The notes beneath the pieces are model-generated. The model worked only from the letters and a program-made list of their open reading frames with translations. It ran no database searches and had not been told where the DNA came from. Of a stretch of 12,265 nucleotides of DNA, positions 1 through 7,079 are shown in pieces. The stretch comes from Firmicutes bacterium UBA6132. Lineage in GTDB: Bacteria; Bacillota_A; Clostridia; Tissierellales; Sedimentibacteraceae. Numbering within the stretch: the stretch's first letter is position 1; each line of letters starts with the position of its first letter. A program made the position numbers and the translations under genes. The stretch is from NCBI GenBank assembly GCA_002435835.1, contig DIVM01000017.1, positions 1,032 through 13,296 of the forward strand, in the 5' to 3' direction.

Positions 1-396
1 ACTGGGCCAGGTGGATATGGGGTTATATTGGAATATAATGGAAAAGAACTTGAATTAAGTGGTGGCAATTTAAATACTACAAATAATCAAATGGAACTAA
101 TGGGAGTTATAATTGGTTTAGAAGCTTTAAAAGAAACTTGTGATGTAACTGTCACTACGGATTCCAAATATATTGTAGATGCATTTAATAAACATTGGAT
201 TGATTCATGGCAAAAAAAGGGATGGAAAAAATCTGATGGTAAACCAGTTTTAAATAAAGAATTATGGCAGAGACTTTTAAAAGCTATGGAAAATCATAAA
301 GTAACATATGTACATATATTAGGCCATAATGGGCATGAGTATAATGAACGCTGTGACAAAATAGCTGTGAGGGAAAGAGATAATTTTAAAAATTAA
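1..396 (+). CDS. rnhA: Ribonuclease HI, 5'-truncated by window edge
   Basis: Degrades the RNA strand of RNA:DNA hybrids (cytoplasmic, Mg-dependent), for example primers and R-loops. The frame is open from base 1 and reads TGPGGYGVIL, the conserved first strand, so about 15 residues including the first catalytic Asp lie upstream of the window. The rest of the site is visible. In window residue numbers, E32 in NNQMELMG corresponds to E. coli E48, D54 in TTDSKYI to D70, H109 in the LGHNGH loop to H124, and D119 in NERCD to D134. The segment WIDSWQKKGWKKSDGKPV matches the basic protrusion (handle) of E. coli-type RNase HI, so this is the full bacterial type. The C-terminus looks complete. No terminator is evident before the LysM gene 80 bases downstream. 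Confidence 0.93.
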   Translation, partial: TGPGGYGVILEYNGKELELSGGNLNTTNNQMELMGVIIGLEALKETCDVTVTTDSKYIVDAFNKHWIDSWQKKGWKKSDGKPVLNKELWQRLLKAMENHKVTYVHILGHNGHEYNERCDKIAVRERDNFKN

Positions 397-416
397 ATAA
401 TATAGTAATATAGTAA

Positions 417-442
417 ACATTCATCACCTTATGAATAATATA
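417..442 (+). promoter_or_regulatory. Possible weak sigma-K-like promoter for the LysM gene
   Basis: AC at 417-418 and AATAATATA at 434-442 lie 15 bases apart. This resembles the mother-cell sigma-K pattern (AC, about 16 bases, CATAnnnTA) with one mismatch in the -10. The match is weak in such AT-rich DNA. It is listed mainly because the gene product looks spore-associated. Confidence 0.2.
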
Positions 443-470
443 AAATAACAAATATTTTTTATGAGGTGAT
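423..470 (+). promoter_or_regulatory. Hairpin that could hide the LysM gene ribosome binding site
   Basis: ATCACCTTAT at 423-432 can pair with ATGAGGTGAT at 461-470, giving ten pairs (one G-U) around a 28-base AT-rich loop. The right arm contains GAGGTG (463-468), the Shine-Dalgarno sequence for the ATG at 477. If the transcript starts upstream of 423, the left arm is an anti-Shine-Dalgarno. If it starts downstream, the site is free. The pairing is seen in the sequence; the regulatory role is inferred. Confidence 0.35.
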
Positions 471-476
471 TATATT

Positions 477-1184
477 ATGATGTTGAATAATCAAGTTTGT
501 CCAAGTCCGGCCACCATGCCATATACTGTTCAGATAGGTGATACATTAAATTCTATAGCATTTAGGTTTGGAATCAATTTGACCGGTCTAATTGATTTAA
601 ATCCTACATTAAGGCTTAGAACTTTAACTGAAGGTATGGTTTTATGCGTGCCAAGAGTACCCGTTACTCCTCCATGTATTAATGGTGCATTGTATGTTGT
701 TAAAGAAGGGGATAGCTTTTATATGATAGCTTTAAGAAATAGAGTTTCTCTTAATGCTTTATTAGAATCAAATCCTGATGCAAATCCATATGATTTAAAA
801 GTTGGTCAAGAAATATGTATACCTGATGTTAGAGAAGAGTGCCCATTTGGAACACTTGTTACTATTCAAGAAAGCACAAGATTAAGTGACATACTTATTA
901 ACTATAACTTAAGTGTTAATGAATTGTTAGCTTCAAACCCAGGGTTTAATCCAAATATTTTAGTACCTGGCAATGAAATTTGTATACCACCATATAATTT
1001 TCAACCATGTGAAGAAGGCAGTACAGAATATGTTATAAAGGCAAATGACAGTTTATCCACAGTTGCTCTGCAATTTAGTATGCCAATTTCAGAATTATTA
1101 TTAGCTAATCCATATTTAAGACCTGCTAATTTTATGATTATTGGTACTGTAATTTGTATTCCAAACAGAGAAACTATTGGATAA
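477..1184 (+). CDS. Four-LysM-repeat protein, probably spore coat/cortex associated
   Basis: The 235-residue protein is almost entirely LysM peptidoglycan-binding repeats, at about residues 15-59, 71-116, 126-171 and 184-229. Each has the pattern Y-x-V-x-x-G/N-D-(S/T)-L ... L..NP ... G..(I/L)C(I/V)P. Repeat 3 is the most degenerate (TIQESTRLSDI, without the usual GD). There is no signal peptide or membrane segment. LysM proteins that stay inside the mother cell are typical of spore coat/cortex assembly (SafA- and SpoVID-like proteins), so a spore role is likely but inferred. There are eight cysteines, two per repeat: one just before each domain (8, 67, 122, 177) and one in the closing C(V/I)P (57, 114, 169, 227). 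The ATG at 477 follows GAGGTGAT at the proper distance. The next gene starts 23 bases after the stop, suggesting co-transcription. Confidence 0.85.
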   Translation: MMLNNQVCPSPATMPYTVQIGDTLNSIAFRFGINLTGLIDLNPTLRLRTLTEGMVLCVPRVPVTPPCINGALYVVKEGDSFYMIALRNRVSLNALLESNPDANPYDLKVGQEICIPDVREECPFGTLVTIQESTRLSDILINYNLSVNELLASNPGFNPNILVPGNEICIPPYNFQPCEEGSTEYVIKANDSLSTVALQFSMPISELLLANPYLRPANFMIIGTVICIPNRETIG

Positions 1185-1207
1185 AAAAATTTTATAAAGG
1201 AAGCATT

Positions 1208-1999
1208 ATGAGAAACAAAAGGAAAATAGGTATAGTATTAGAAGGGGGAGGAGCTAAAGGTTCCTATGAAATAGGTGTACAAAGAGCCCTTAATGAGTTA
1301 AAAATTAAATATGATTATGTTGTTGGAACATCAATTGGTGCATTAAATGCTGTTTCTTACGTACTTAATGAAAATGAAAAATATTCACACATGTGGAGCA
1401 AGATGAATTTTAATTTCAAAAATAACCAAGGTAATGAAAACATCAAACAAAAACAATTAACATTAAAGGATTTAGTCCAAGATATAGAGTTATATGAAAA
1501 TGAATATCTTAACAGCAAAGGAATAGATCCATCAGGATTAATTGAAATGTTAAAGAATAATATAGATGAAGATGCTGTTAGAAGCGCTAAAATAAATTAT
1601 GGGCTAACAACATATTGCATAACAGATAAAAAACCATTATATTTATTTTTAAACGACATACCATATGGGCAGCTGCATGAATTTATTTTTGCAAGTTGCA
1701 ATTTGCCTGTTTTTACCCCAAGACCTATAAATAACAAATATTATGTTGACGGAAGTTATTTTAGCAGACTTCCAATAGATATGTTAATAGAAAAAGAATT
1801 AGATGTTTTAATTACAGTTAGGCTAAGGGCAGATAAATTTGATTTTAGCAAATATAAAAATATAAAAATAATTGATATTGCACCAAATGAATTTTTAAGC
1901 GACACTTTAAAAGCAGATCAAGACAGAATAGTTTGGATGATGAATAAAGGTTACGAAGATGCAATTAAAATTTTAAATGAAAATATAAGCTTATTATAA
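1208..1999 (+). CDS. Patatin-like phospholipase family protein
   Basis: Predicted acyl hydrolase (lipase/phospholipase A type) of the patatin family, 263 residues. The catalytic elements are all present: the oxyanion glycine loop GGGAKG (13-18), the nucleophile elbow GTSIG with S42, and the dyad aspartate in DGS (D181). The following stretch RLPIDMLIEKELDVLITV is also family-typical. There is no signal peptide or transmembrane segment, so it is probably cytoplasmic or peripheral on the membrane. The ATG at 1208 is chosen because AAAGG (1196-1200) lies about 7 bases upstream and because an upstream ATG in frame (1154) would overlap the end of the LysM gene. It is likely in one operon with the LysM gene and ends in a clear terminator. 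Substrate is unknown; the neighbourhood hints at a spore or envelope lipid role. Confidence 0.88.
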   Translation: MRNKRKIGIVLEGGGAKGSYEIGVQRALNELKIKYDYVVGTSIGALNAVSYVLNENEKYSHMWSKMNFNFKNNQGNENIKQKQLTLKDLVQDIELYENEYLNSKGIDPSGLIEMLKNNIDEDAVRSAKINYGLTTYCITDKKPLYLFLNDIPYGQLHEFIFASCNLPVFTPRPINNKYYVDGSYFSRLPIDMLIEKELDVLITVRLRADKFDFSKYKNIKIIDIAPNEFLSDTLKADQDRIVWMMNKGYEDAIKILNENISLL

Positions 2000-2028
2000 A
2001 AAATACCCTTTTATGGGTGTTTTTTATT
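1998..2028 (+). terminator. Rho-independent terminator after the patatin gene
   Basis: An A-rich left arm ending in TACCC (to 2008) pairs with GGGTGTTTTT (from 2015) around the loop TTTTAT. Three G-C pairs and one G-U form the core, and a run of T follows. It closes the LysM-patatin unit. Confidence 0.8.
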
Positions 2029-2052
2029 TGTAAGAAAATATAAACACAATAG

Positions 2053-2080
2053 TCATTATTTATTAAATTAGCATATCTTA
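2053..2080 (+). promoter_or_regulatory. Possible mother-cell (sigma-E/K type) promoter
   Basis: CATATCTTA at 2072-2080 fits the sigma-K -10 pattern CATAnnnTA exactly. Upstream, TCATTATT (2053-2060) resembles the sigma-E -35 more than the sigma-K AC. No good TTGACA/TATAAT pair was seen between the terminator and the next gene. The assignment is inferred from pattern only. Confidence 0.35.
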
Positions 2081-2098
2081 TAATAGGGGGGATGTGCA

Positions 2099-2767
2099 AT
2101 GGCTATTTTAGTTAAAAAAAAGATATTAGAGGAAAATTTGTATTATCAGAATAATTTACTATTGAGTTATAAAATAGAGTATCCTCAATTATTAACTTTA
2201 GAAAATAAGAAGAATTTAAATAAATTAAACAAATATTATACTGATGAAGCTCTTCTATTACAAAAGCAAATTAAAACAGAATATTATAATAATGCATTAG
2301 AAGAATACTTATTTTCAATAAAAAACAATTATCCTGTAAGACAACATGAAATTATGTCTGATTATAAAATAACTTATAACGAAAATAATATATTTAGCTT
2401 ATATTTTGATGAATATCAATATTTAGGTGGAGCACATGGAACCACAATTAGAAATTCTGACACATGGGATTTAAATAATATAAATAAAATATATTTAAAT
2501 GATTTATTTAAAAAACCAATTGATTACCAGAAATATATTATTAATGAAGTAAATCAACAAATAAAATATGAAATGAAAAACACAGAGATATTCATGTATT
2601 TTAGTGATTTTAGAAAAAATGTCACAACAAAATTTGATAAAGACAATTTTTATTTAGTTCCCCAAGGAATAAAGTTTTATTATCAACTTTATGATATTGC
2701 ACCATATGTATTTGGAATACCTGAATATTTAATTATGAAAAATAAAAATATGAATTGGCCTGATTAA
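2099..2767 (+). CDS. DUF4163/DUF3298 domain protein (RsiV/PdaC-like fold)
   Basis: The 222-residue protein has an N-terminal DUF4163-like half with the hallmark YLGGAHG (108-114), followed by a DUF3298 half ending in YQLYDIAPYVFGIPEYLI. These paired domains occur in the extracytoplasmic part of the anti-sigma factor RsiV, in PdaC and in many clostridial stand-alone proteins, where they are thought to bind lysozyme-like proteins or glycans. This copy has no signal peptide, no membrane anchor and no enzymatic domain. That is odd for an envelope protein but would suit one made in the mother cell. The ATG at 2099 follows a strong GGGGGG (2085-2090). The gene stands alone between a terminator and a weak hairpin. 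Function is unknown; the family assignment rests on the signature motifs. Confidence 0.82.
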   Translation: MAILVKKKILEENLYYQNNLLLSYKIEYPQLLTLENKKNLNKLNKYYTDEALLLQKQIKTEYYNNALEEYLFSIKNNYPVRQHEIMSDYKITYNENNIFSLYFDEYQYLGGAHGTTIRNSDTWDLNNINKIYLNDLFKKPIDYQKYIINEVNQQIKYEMKNTEIFMYFSDFRKNVTTKFDKDNFYLVPQGIKFYYQLYDIAPYVFGIPEYLIMKNKNMNWPD

Positions 2768-2778
2768 ATTTAAATATG

Positions 2779-2810
2779 CAATAAAAATATTAGTGATTGT
2801 ATTTTTGTTG
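2779..2810 (+). terminator. Weak hairpin after the DUF3298 gene, possible terminator
   Basis: CAATAAAAATA (2779-2789) pairs with TATTTTTGTTG (2800-2810) in eleven pairs including one G-U, with a 10-base loop. The downstream sequence is T-rich (TATATTTAAT) but not a clean T-run, so termination is only possible. Confidence 0.35.
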
Positions 2811-2829
2811 TATATTTAATAAATGTTTT

Positions 2830-2857
2830 CACCACTTTAGATGAGTTACATAGAATA
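2830..2857 (+). promoter_or_regulatory. Sigma-K-like promoter of the beta-propeller gene
   Basis: CACC at 2830-2833 and CATAGAATA at 2849-2857 match the mother-cell sigma-K consensus (AC, 16 bases, CATAnnnTA) with exact spacing, just ahead of the GGAGGTGAT ribosome binding site. No comparable sigma-A promoter is seen in the gap. The match is visible; use by sigma-K is inferred. Confidence 0.55.
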
Positions 2858-2872
2858 TATGGAGGTGATCAT

Positions 2873-3772
2873 ATGGAAATTATTGATAAAGTTGCTGTTA
2901 CAGGGAATAGGCAAAGTAAGTATTCTTTATTTTTTTTGGATTTAAAAAATGATGGCACTTATCAAACAAATGAAGAATTATATTTAAGCTTATTAGATAA
3001 TATATCAATTCATAGTATTTTACTTAATAAAAATATAGTTTATATGGCTGACTCAATTAACAACAAAATATATAAATATGATTATGACAAGCATATGTTA
3101 GAAGAAACAAATGTAGGTAGGGACCCAAGACATATGTGTACGGATAATGATATTATGTATATTGCTAATTTTGAATCTGATAATATATCAACTATTGATT
3201 TGAACAGCTTTTCACTAGTTGGTTCTATTCCTGCTGAAATAAAACCTCATGATGTAAAACTATTTGGAAGTAATTTATATACATCATGTTATGAAGAAAA
3301 TATTATAATTGAAAATAATTTGCAAAATGGCAACAAACAATATTATAATACAGATGGAAAACCAATGCATTTATTTGTTAATGATGAAAAAATCATCGTT
3401 ATGACTTATTATGTAAATGGAACAATTTCGTCAAAAATTAATTTTATAGACAGAAAATCAAACAAAATTAATAAAATTATAAAAATACAAGGACTTTCTT
3501 CAGACATAGACTTTGATGAAGAAAATAATCTATTATATTTAATAAATATAGAGGATAAATGTTTATACATAATGGATACGGAAAAAATGAATATAATAAA
3601 AAAATTATTTTTAGGCGGTTATCCTGAAAGTTTATGCTTTAGTAAAGAAAATATATATGTTACAAATTCTAAAAAAAATCAAATAGATGTTATTGAGAAA
3701 AAATCCTTAAGTATTGTAAATAACATAAAACTTGATTTTGCACCTGATTTAATTAAAGTATTAAATAAATAA
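2873..3772 (+). CDS. YVTN-type beta-propeller protein, probably spore-related
   Basis: The 299-residue protein consists of repeated blades of about 40 residues of the YVTN/YncE kind. Clear examples are VGRDPRHMCTDNDIMYIANF followed by DNISTIDL (about 81-110), the next blade IKPHDVKLFGSNLYTSCYEE, and the last one GGYPESLCFSKENIYVTNS (near residue 245 on), which contains a literal YVTN. Such propellers are usually binding scaffolds, and no catalytic motif was recognised. There is no signal peptide, so the product starts in the cytoplasm. The ATG at 2873 lies behind a near-perfect GGAGGTGAT (2861-2869). A sigma-K-like promoter directly upstream suggests expression in the mother cell. The stop codon abuts the stop codon of the convergent DUF4364 gene with no bases between. 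Specific function unknown. Confidence 0.75.
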   Translation: MEIIDKVAVTGNRQSKYSLFFLDLKNDGTYQTNEELYLSLLDNISIHSILLNKNIVYMADSINNKIYKYDYDKHMLEETNVGRDPRHMCTDNDIMYIANFESDNISTIDLNSFSLVGSIPAEIKPHDVKLFGSNLYTSCYEENIIIENNLQNGNKQYYNTDGKPMHLFVNDEKIIVMTYYVNGTISSKINFIDRKSNKINKIIKIQGLSSDIDFDEENNLLYLINIEDKCLYIMDTEKMNIIKKLFLGGYPESLCFSKENIYVTNSKKNQIDVIEKKSLSIVNNIKLDFAPDLIKVLNK

Positions 3773-4306
3773 TTACTCTGAAGAATTAGAGGTAAGTGTT
3801 TTTATAATGTTTCCAAATATTTCTTCTGGATTAGAATCCCATTTTTTACAAACATTTTTAGCTAAATTTTCAGTTGGTACGTTTACACTTAAATTAAATA
3901 TGACACTTTCATTTTCCATAACTTGAAGAGTTACTATATATACGTCATCTGTTTTTTTGTAATAATGACCTATTAATTCTCTTTGTCTTTTTAACTGTTT
4001 TTTTAAATAAGTACAGTTTGAATTTACTTCATTAGTAAAATACTCTGGAAGCTTATCTCCAAACATATCTAAGGCAGCTTTTCCAGCTTCTGAAATTAGG
4101 TAATACTCATTGCCATTTTTAGAGTTTAGTTTTAAAAATTTAGAATCACATAAATCAGATAAAAGTTGTTGTAATGAGAAATAATCCATGTAATTATTTT
4201 CTAAAATATAATTTGTTATTTCAATATTTGTTAGAGGTATATTAATATAATCTAAAATATATAAAAGTTTTAATTTATCTTGTGCAACTTTATTTCCAGT
4301 TTTCAT
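3773..4306 (-). CDS. DUF4364 family protein, winged-helix regulator
   Basis: The 177-residue protein has an N-terminal winged-helix-like region (about 9-85: KLKLLYILDYINIPLTNIEI, then a helix around SLQQLLSDLC and a wing around GNEYYLISEAGK) followed by a charged helix (KKQLKRQREL) and a C-terminal alpha/beta part. This is the layout of DUF4364, a widespread clostridial family related to PadR/MarR-type DNA-binding proteins with no well-known target. A TTG two codons upstream (4312) is only one base from AAGGAGG (4320-4314). The ATG at 4306, 7 bases away, is the proper start. It has its own extended -10 promoter upstream. No terminator is visible after the stop, so its transcript should run antisense into the propeller gene. 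Confidence 0.82.
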   Translation of the reverse strand: MKTGNKVAQDKLKLLYILDYINIPLTNIEITNYILENNYMDYFSLQQLLSDLCDSKFLKLNSKNGNEYYLISEAGKAALDMFGDKLPEYFTNEVNSNCTYLKKQLKRQRELIGHYYKKTDDVYIVTLQVMENESVIFNLSVNVPTENLAKNVCKKWDSNPEEIFGNIIKTLTSNSSE

Positions 4307-4338
4307 TTTCAAGCCTCCTTAGGGTTATTGATAGTTTA

Positions 4339-4366
4339 ATTATACCAAATTATAAATATTATACAA
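4339..4366 (-). promoter_or_regulatory. Extended -10 promoter of the DUF4364 gene
   Basis: On the minus strand TGGTATAAT (4347-4339) is a perfect extended -10. A poor -35 (TTGTAT at 4366-4361) sits 16 bases upstream. The gene's AAGGAGG lies about 20 bases downstream. Confidence 0.6.
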
Positions 4367-4390
4367 TACTAAATTCTCAAATTCTTCAAG

Positions 4391-4433
4391 TAGACTTTTG
4401 TAGTACTTTATTATAAAATAGTATGTATACATA
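4391..4433 (+). promoter_or_regulatory. Possible sigma-A promoter with downstream palindrome, deacetylase gene
   Basis: TAGACT (4391-4396), 17 bases, then TAAAAT (4414-4419) is a fair sigma-A promoter. Immediately after it TATGTATACATA (4422-4433) is a perfect 12-bp palindrome covering the expected start site, where a repressor would sit. The promoter is tentative and the binding protein unknown. Confidence 0.4.
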
Positions 4434-4457
4434 ATTTAAAACATATCAGGAGAAATA

Positions 4458-5534
4458 ATGAAAAAACTTAATTATTTTTTTATTTTAACTTTAACAATAT
4501 TTATATTAACAGGGTGTTCTAAAAGTACAGTGATTGTACAAAATGAAGATGTAAAAGAAACATCAACAAATCAAGAAAATGAAATAAAGGAAGTAGTAGA
4601 ACCTATAAAAGAAATTAATCCTATTGATGCAATTGATTTATCTTTAAACCCTAATGAGTTGGGTGAAATAATGATTTTAATGTATCACGGAATTGGTGAT
4701 GAAGAAAAAGATTGGCAAAGAACACCTGATAATTTTAGAAAAGACTTACAATATATGTATGAAAATAAATACAGTATGATAAGTTTAAATGATTATTCTA
4801 AAGGGGAAATAAAAACAAAAGCAGGATATACTCCTATTATACTAACATTTGATGATGGAAGACAAAACAACTTCAATGTAGAAAAAGTAAACGGAGAATA
4901 TATTATTGATAAAAATAGTGCAGTTGGAATATTAGAAGAATTCAAGAATAACCATCCAGATTTTAATGTTACAGCAAGCTTTTTTTTAGGAACTAATTTT
5001 TTTGGACAAGATCAATATGCAGATTATAAATTAAAATTTTTAATAGATAATGGATATGATATAGGAAATCACACTTATAGCCATAAGGAAATAGCTAATT
5101 TAAATAGTGAAGAAATACAGTTTGAAATTGGTAAAGTTAATGCTTTAATTAATAAAATAGTGCCTGATTATACTGTTGAAACTTTAGCTCTACCACATGG
5201 AAGTAACCCAGAAGATATTTATTTAAAATATGTAACTGATGGTTTATACGAAAATAAAAGTTATAAAAATTTAGCAGTACTTGATGTAGGTTGGAGACCG
5301 TCATATTCTCCATATGACTTAAAAATAGATTTCACATCTTTATATAGAGTAACTGCAAGTGAAATTAACGTGGACAACTGTGGTATGTATGATTATTTTA
5401 AACAATATGAACAAGGAAGCCGTACTAAGTTTATTAGTGATGGAAATCCTGATGTAGTCACTATAAAAAAAGAAAATGAAAAAGATTTAAATAAAAATAT
5501 GCTTAGAGATAGGGTTTTAAATATTATTGAATAA
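4458..5534 (+). CDS. Polysaccharide deacetylase (NodB-type) lipoprotein
   Basis: A 358-residue secreted lipoprotein. The signal peptide ends in the lipobox FILTGC, so C20 would be lipidated and the enzyme anchored on the outer face of the membrane. A polar linker (21-65) leads to a carbohydrate esterase family 4 (NodB) domain, which removes acetyl groups from peptidoglycan or other surface glycans. The motifs are MYHGIG (75-80), TFDDG with D132 and D133 (catalytic base and metal ligand), and the metal-binding HTYSH (H205 and H209). Motif 3 reads ALPHG (244-248) instead of the more usual RPPYG, a variant seen in other lipoprotein deacetylases. The ATG at 4458 follows AGGAG (4448-4452). The gene is a single unit ending in a strong terminator. 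The substrate cannot be told from the sequence. Confidence 0.9.
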   Translation: MKKLNYFFILTLTIFILTGCSKSTVIVQNEDVKETSTNQENEIKEVVEPIKEINPIDAIDLSLNPNELGEIMILMYHGIGDEEKDWQRTPDNFRKDLQYMYENKYSMISLNDYSKGEIKTKAGYTPIILTFDDGRQNNFNVEKVNGEYIIDKNSAVGILEEFKNNHPDFNVTASFFLGTNFFGQDQYADYKLKFLIDNGYDIGNHTYSHKEIANLNSEEIQFEIGKVNALINKIVPDYTVETLALPHGSNPEDIYLKYVTDGLYENKSYKNLAVLDVGWRPSYSPYDLKIDFTSLYRVTASEINVDNCGMYDYFKQYEQGSRTKFISDGNPDVVTIKKENEKDLNKNMLRDRVLNIIE

Positions 5535-5564
5535 TGATGTTTTTAATATGTTTTAATAAAAAAT

Positions 5565-5598
5565 AATCACTATAATTTGATCAAGAATTATAGTGATT
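5565..5598. terminator. Bidirectional terminator, deacetylase / histidine kinase
   Basis: AATCACTATAATT (5565-5577) and AATTATAGTGATT (5586-5598) form a perfect 13-bp stem with an 8-base loop. T-rich stretches follow on both strands, so it can end the deacetylase transcript (+) and the kinase operon (-), whose stop codon is at 5604-5606. Confidence 0.82.
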
Positions 5599-5603
5599 TT
5601 ATT

Positions 5604-7079
5604 TTATATATTTAAAAAACTAAATATAAATTCTGTACCTTCTTCTTTAGTACTCTTAACAGAAATATTAATGTTGTGCCTATAAGCTATTTCTTTAGCT
5701 ATAGAAAGGCCTAACCCTGTTCCTGTTTTATTACTTTCATTTTTTGATTTATAAAATCTTTCAAATATAAATGGTAGTTCATCTTCATTTATTCCAATTC
5801 CATTATCTTTTATTATAACTTCATTATTTCTAAAGAATATATCTATATAGCTGTTATCAAAAGAAAATTTAATTGCATTATCTACTATGATTAAAAACAT
5901 CTGTCTAAGTCTTCCGTAATCTCCTTTAATCATAAAAATATCTTTATCAGTATTAAAATTAATTCCGATATTTTTACTACTTGCTATTTTTTTACCGATT
6001 TTTATTATATCAGAAAGTACTTCTAATAAATTTAAATTCTCTATTTCTATTTTAAAATCGGTATTCTGTAGCTTTGATAAATCAAGAAGGTCATTTACAA
6101 GTCTTTGTAGATATTTGCTTTCATTAAGCATTTGGCTATGGTATTCTTTAATTTGGTCTTTATTTGTAACAACTTCATCACAAAGAGCCTCTAAAGAACC
6201 TCGTATTACTGTTACTGGAGTTCTAAGTTCATGTGATATATTCGCAATAAAATCCTGGCGAAGCTTATGAAGTTTTTTACTTTCATTGCTGGCAATGGTA
6301 AGCCTATCACTTAATATATCCATGGTAGAAGCAAGTTCACCAATTTCATCATTTTGCTTTATATCAGTTTTAGCGTTATAATTTCCTTCTACAAGTGCAG
6401 AAGCAGTATTTTTCATTTTTTTTAAGGGATTTGTGAAGGAAACAGCAAGAATAACTGACAAAATTATAGATAATACAAGAGCTGCGATTATACTCAAAAT
6501 TAAAATTTTAAAGCCTTCATTTACTGCGTCATCCATACCAGAAACAGGTGAGTGCAAAAGTAATGCACCAATTACTTGTCCTTGAAAATAAACTGGAGCC
6601 CCTAATGTAAGAGTTGGAGCATTTAATAAAGAACTAAAACGCTCTGAAAATGTTGTTTGACCTTTAAATACTTCTTTTACAACTAAATCTGCATCTTCAG
6701 GTAAATCTGAGTAACTATACTGCGCCATTGCCATATTTCCTATGGTTATAAGATTTAAGTTTTCATCCACTATCCAAACATCGGTCATTGCAATATCATC
6801 TAAATTTTTAATATATGAGCCCATACCGCTTTGCATCATACTACCTTGCATGTAACCTTTGTTACTTATATTGCTTGAGGAATCAATAAAGACTGATAGC
6901 GTATCTGCAATTGTTGTTGCTCTTTTTTCTAAATCAGTTTTATAAATATTTAATGTATGACTTTTAAAAAGTGTCATAAAAATACTTCCGATTATTATAG
7001 AAAACAAAATAAGCGTAACTGAAAAATACATTATTAATTTAAATGCGATTTTGTTTTTCACATGGATTATATTACTCAT
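5604..7079 (-). CDS. Sensor histidine kinase with extracellular sensor and HAMP
   Basis: Membrane sensor kinase of 491 residues, partner of the adjacent OmpR-type regulator. In order: TM1 (about 16-38), an extracellular sensor (about 39-190, probably a Cache/PAS-like fold, with DVWIVDENLNLITIG and GAPVYFQGQVIGALLLH), TM2 (192-214), HAMP (about 215-265), HisKA with H283 in NISHELRTP, and the ATPase domain with N-box DNAIKFS (N401), G1 box DNGIG (425-429), F box FERFYKS and G2 box TGTGLGLS (452-459). The sensor has a Met-rich patch, YMQGSMMQSGMG (about 76-87). The start is the ATG at 7079, overlapping the regulator's stop (ATGAGTAA) by 8 bases. The upstream sequence has no good Shine-Dalgarno, so translation is probably coupled to the regulator gene. 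Signal unknown. Confidence 0.93.
   Translation of the reverse strand: MSNIIHVKNKIAFKLIMYFSVTLILFSIIIGSIFMTLFKSHTLNIYKTDLEKRATTIADTLSVFIDSSSNISNKGYMQGSMMQSGMGSYIKNLDDIAMTDVWIVDENLNLITIGNMAMAQYSYSDLPEDADLVVKEVFKGQTTFSERFSSLLNAPTLTLGAPVYFQGQVIGALLLHSPVSGMDDAVNEGFKILILSIIAALVLSIILSVILAVSFTNPLKKMKNTASALVEGNYNAKTDIKQNDEIGELASTMDILSDRLTIASNESKKLHKLRQDFIANISHELRTPVTVIRGSLEALCDEVVTNKDQIKEYHSQMLNESKYLQRLVNDLLDLSKLQNTDFKIEIENLNLLEVLSDIIKIGKKIASSKNIGINFNTDKDIFMIKGDYGRLRQMFLIIVDNAIKFSFDNSYIDIFFRNNEVIIKDNGIGINEDELPFIFERFYKSKNESNKTGTGLGLSIAKEIAYRHNINISVKSTKEEGTEFIFSFLNI

Noticed and set aside
1154..1207. Upstream ATG that would lengthen the patatin protein by 18 residues
   Set aside because: It overlaps the LysM coding end, has no ribosome binding site, and the added residues are unlike the family. 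AAAGG precedes the ATG at 1208.
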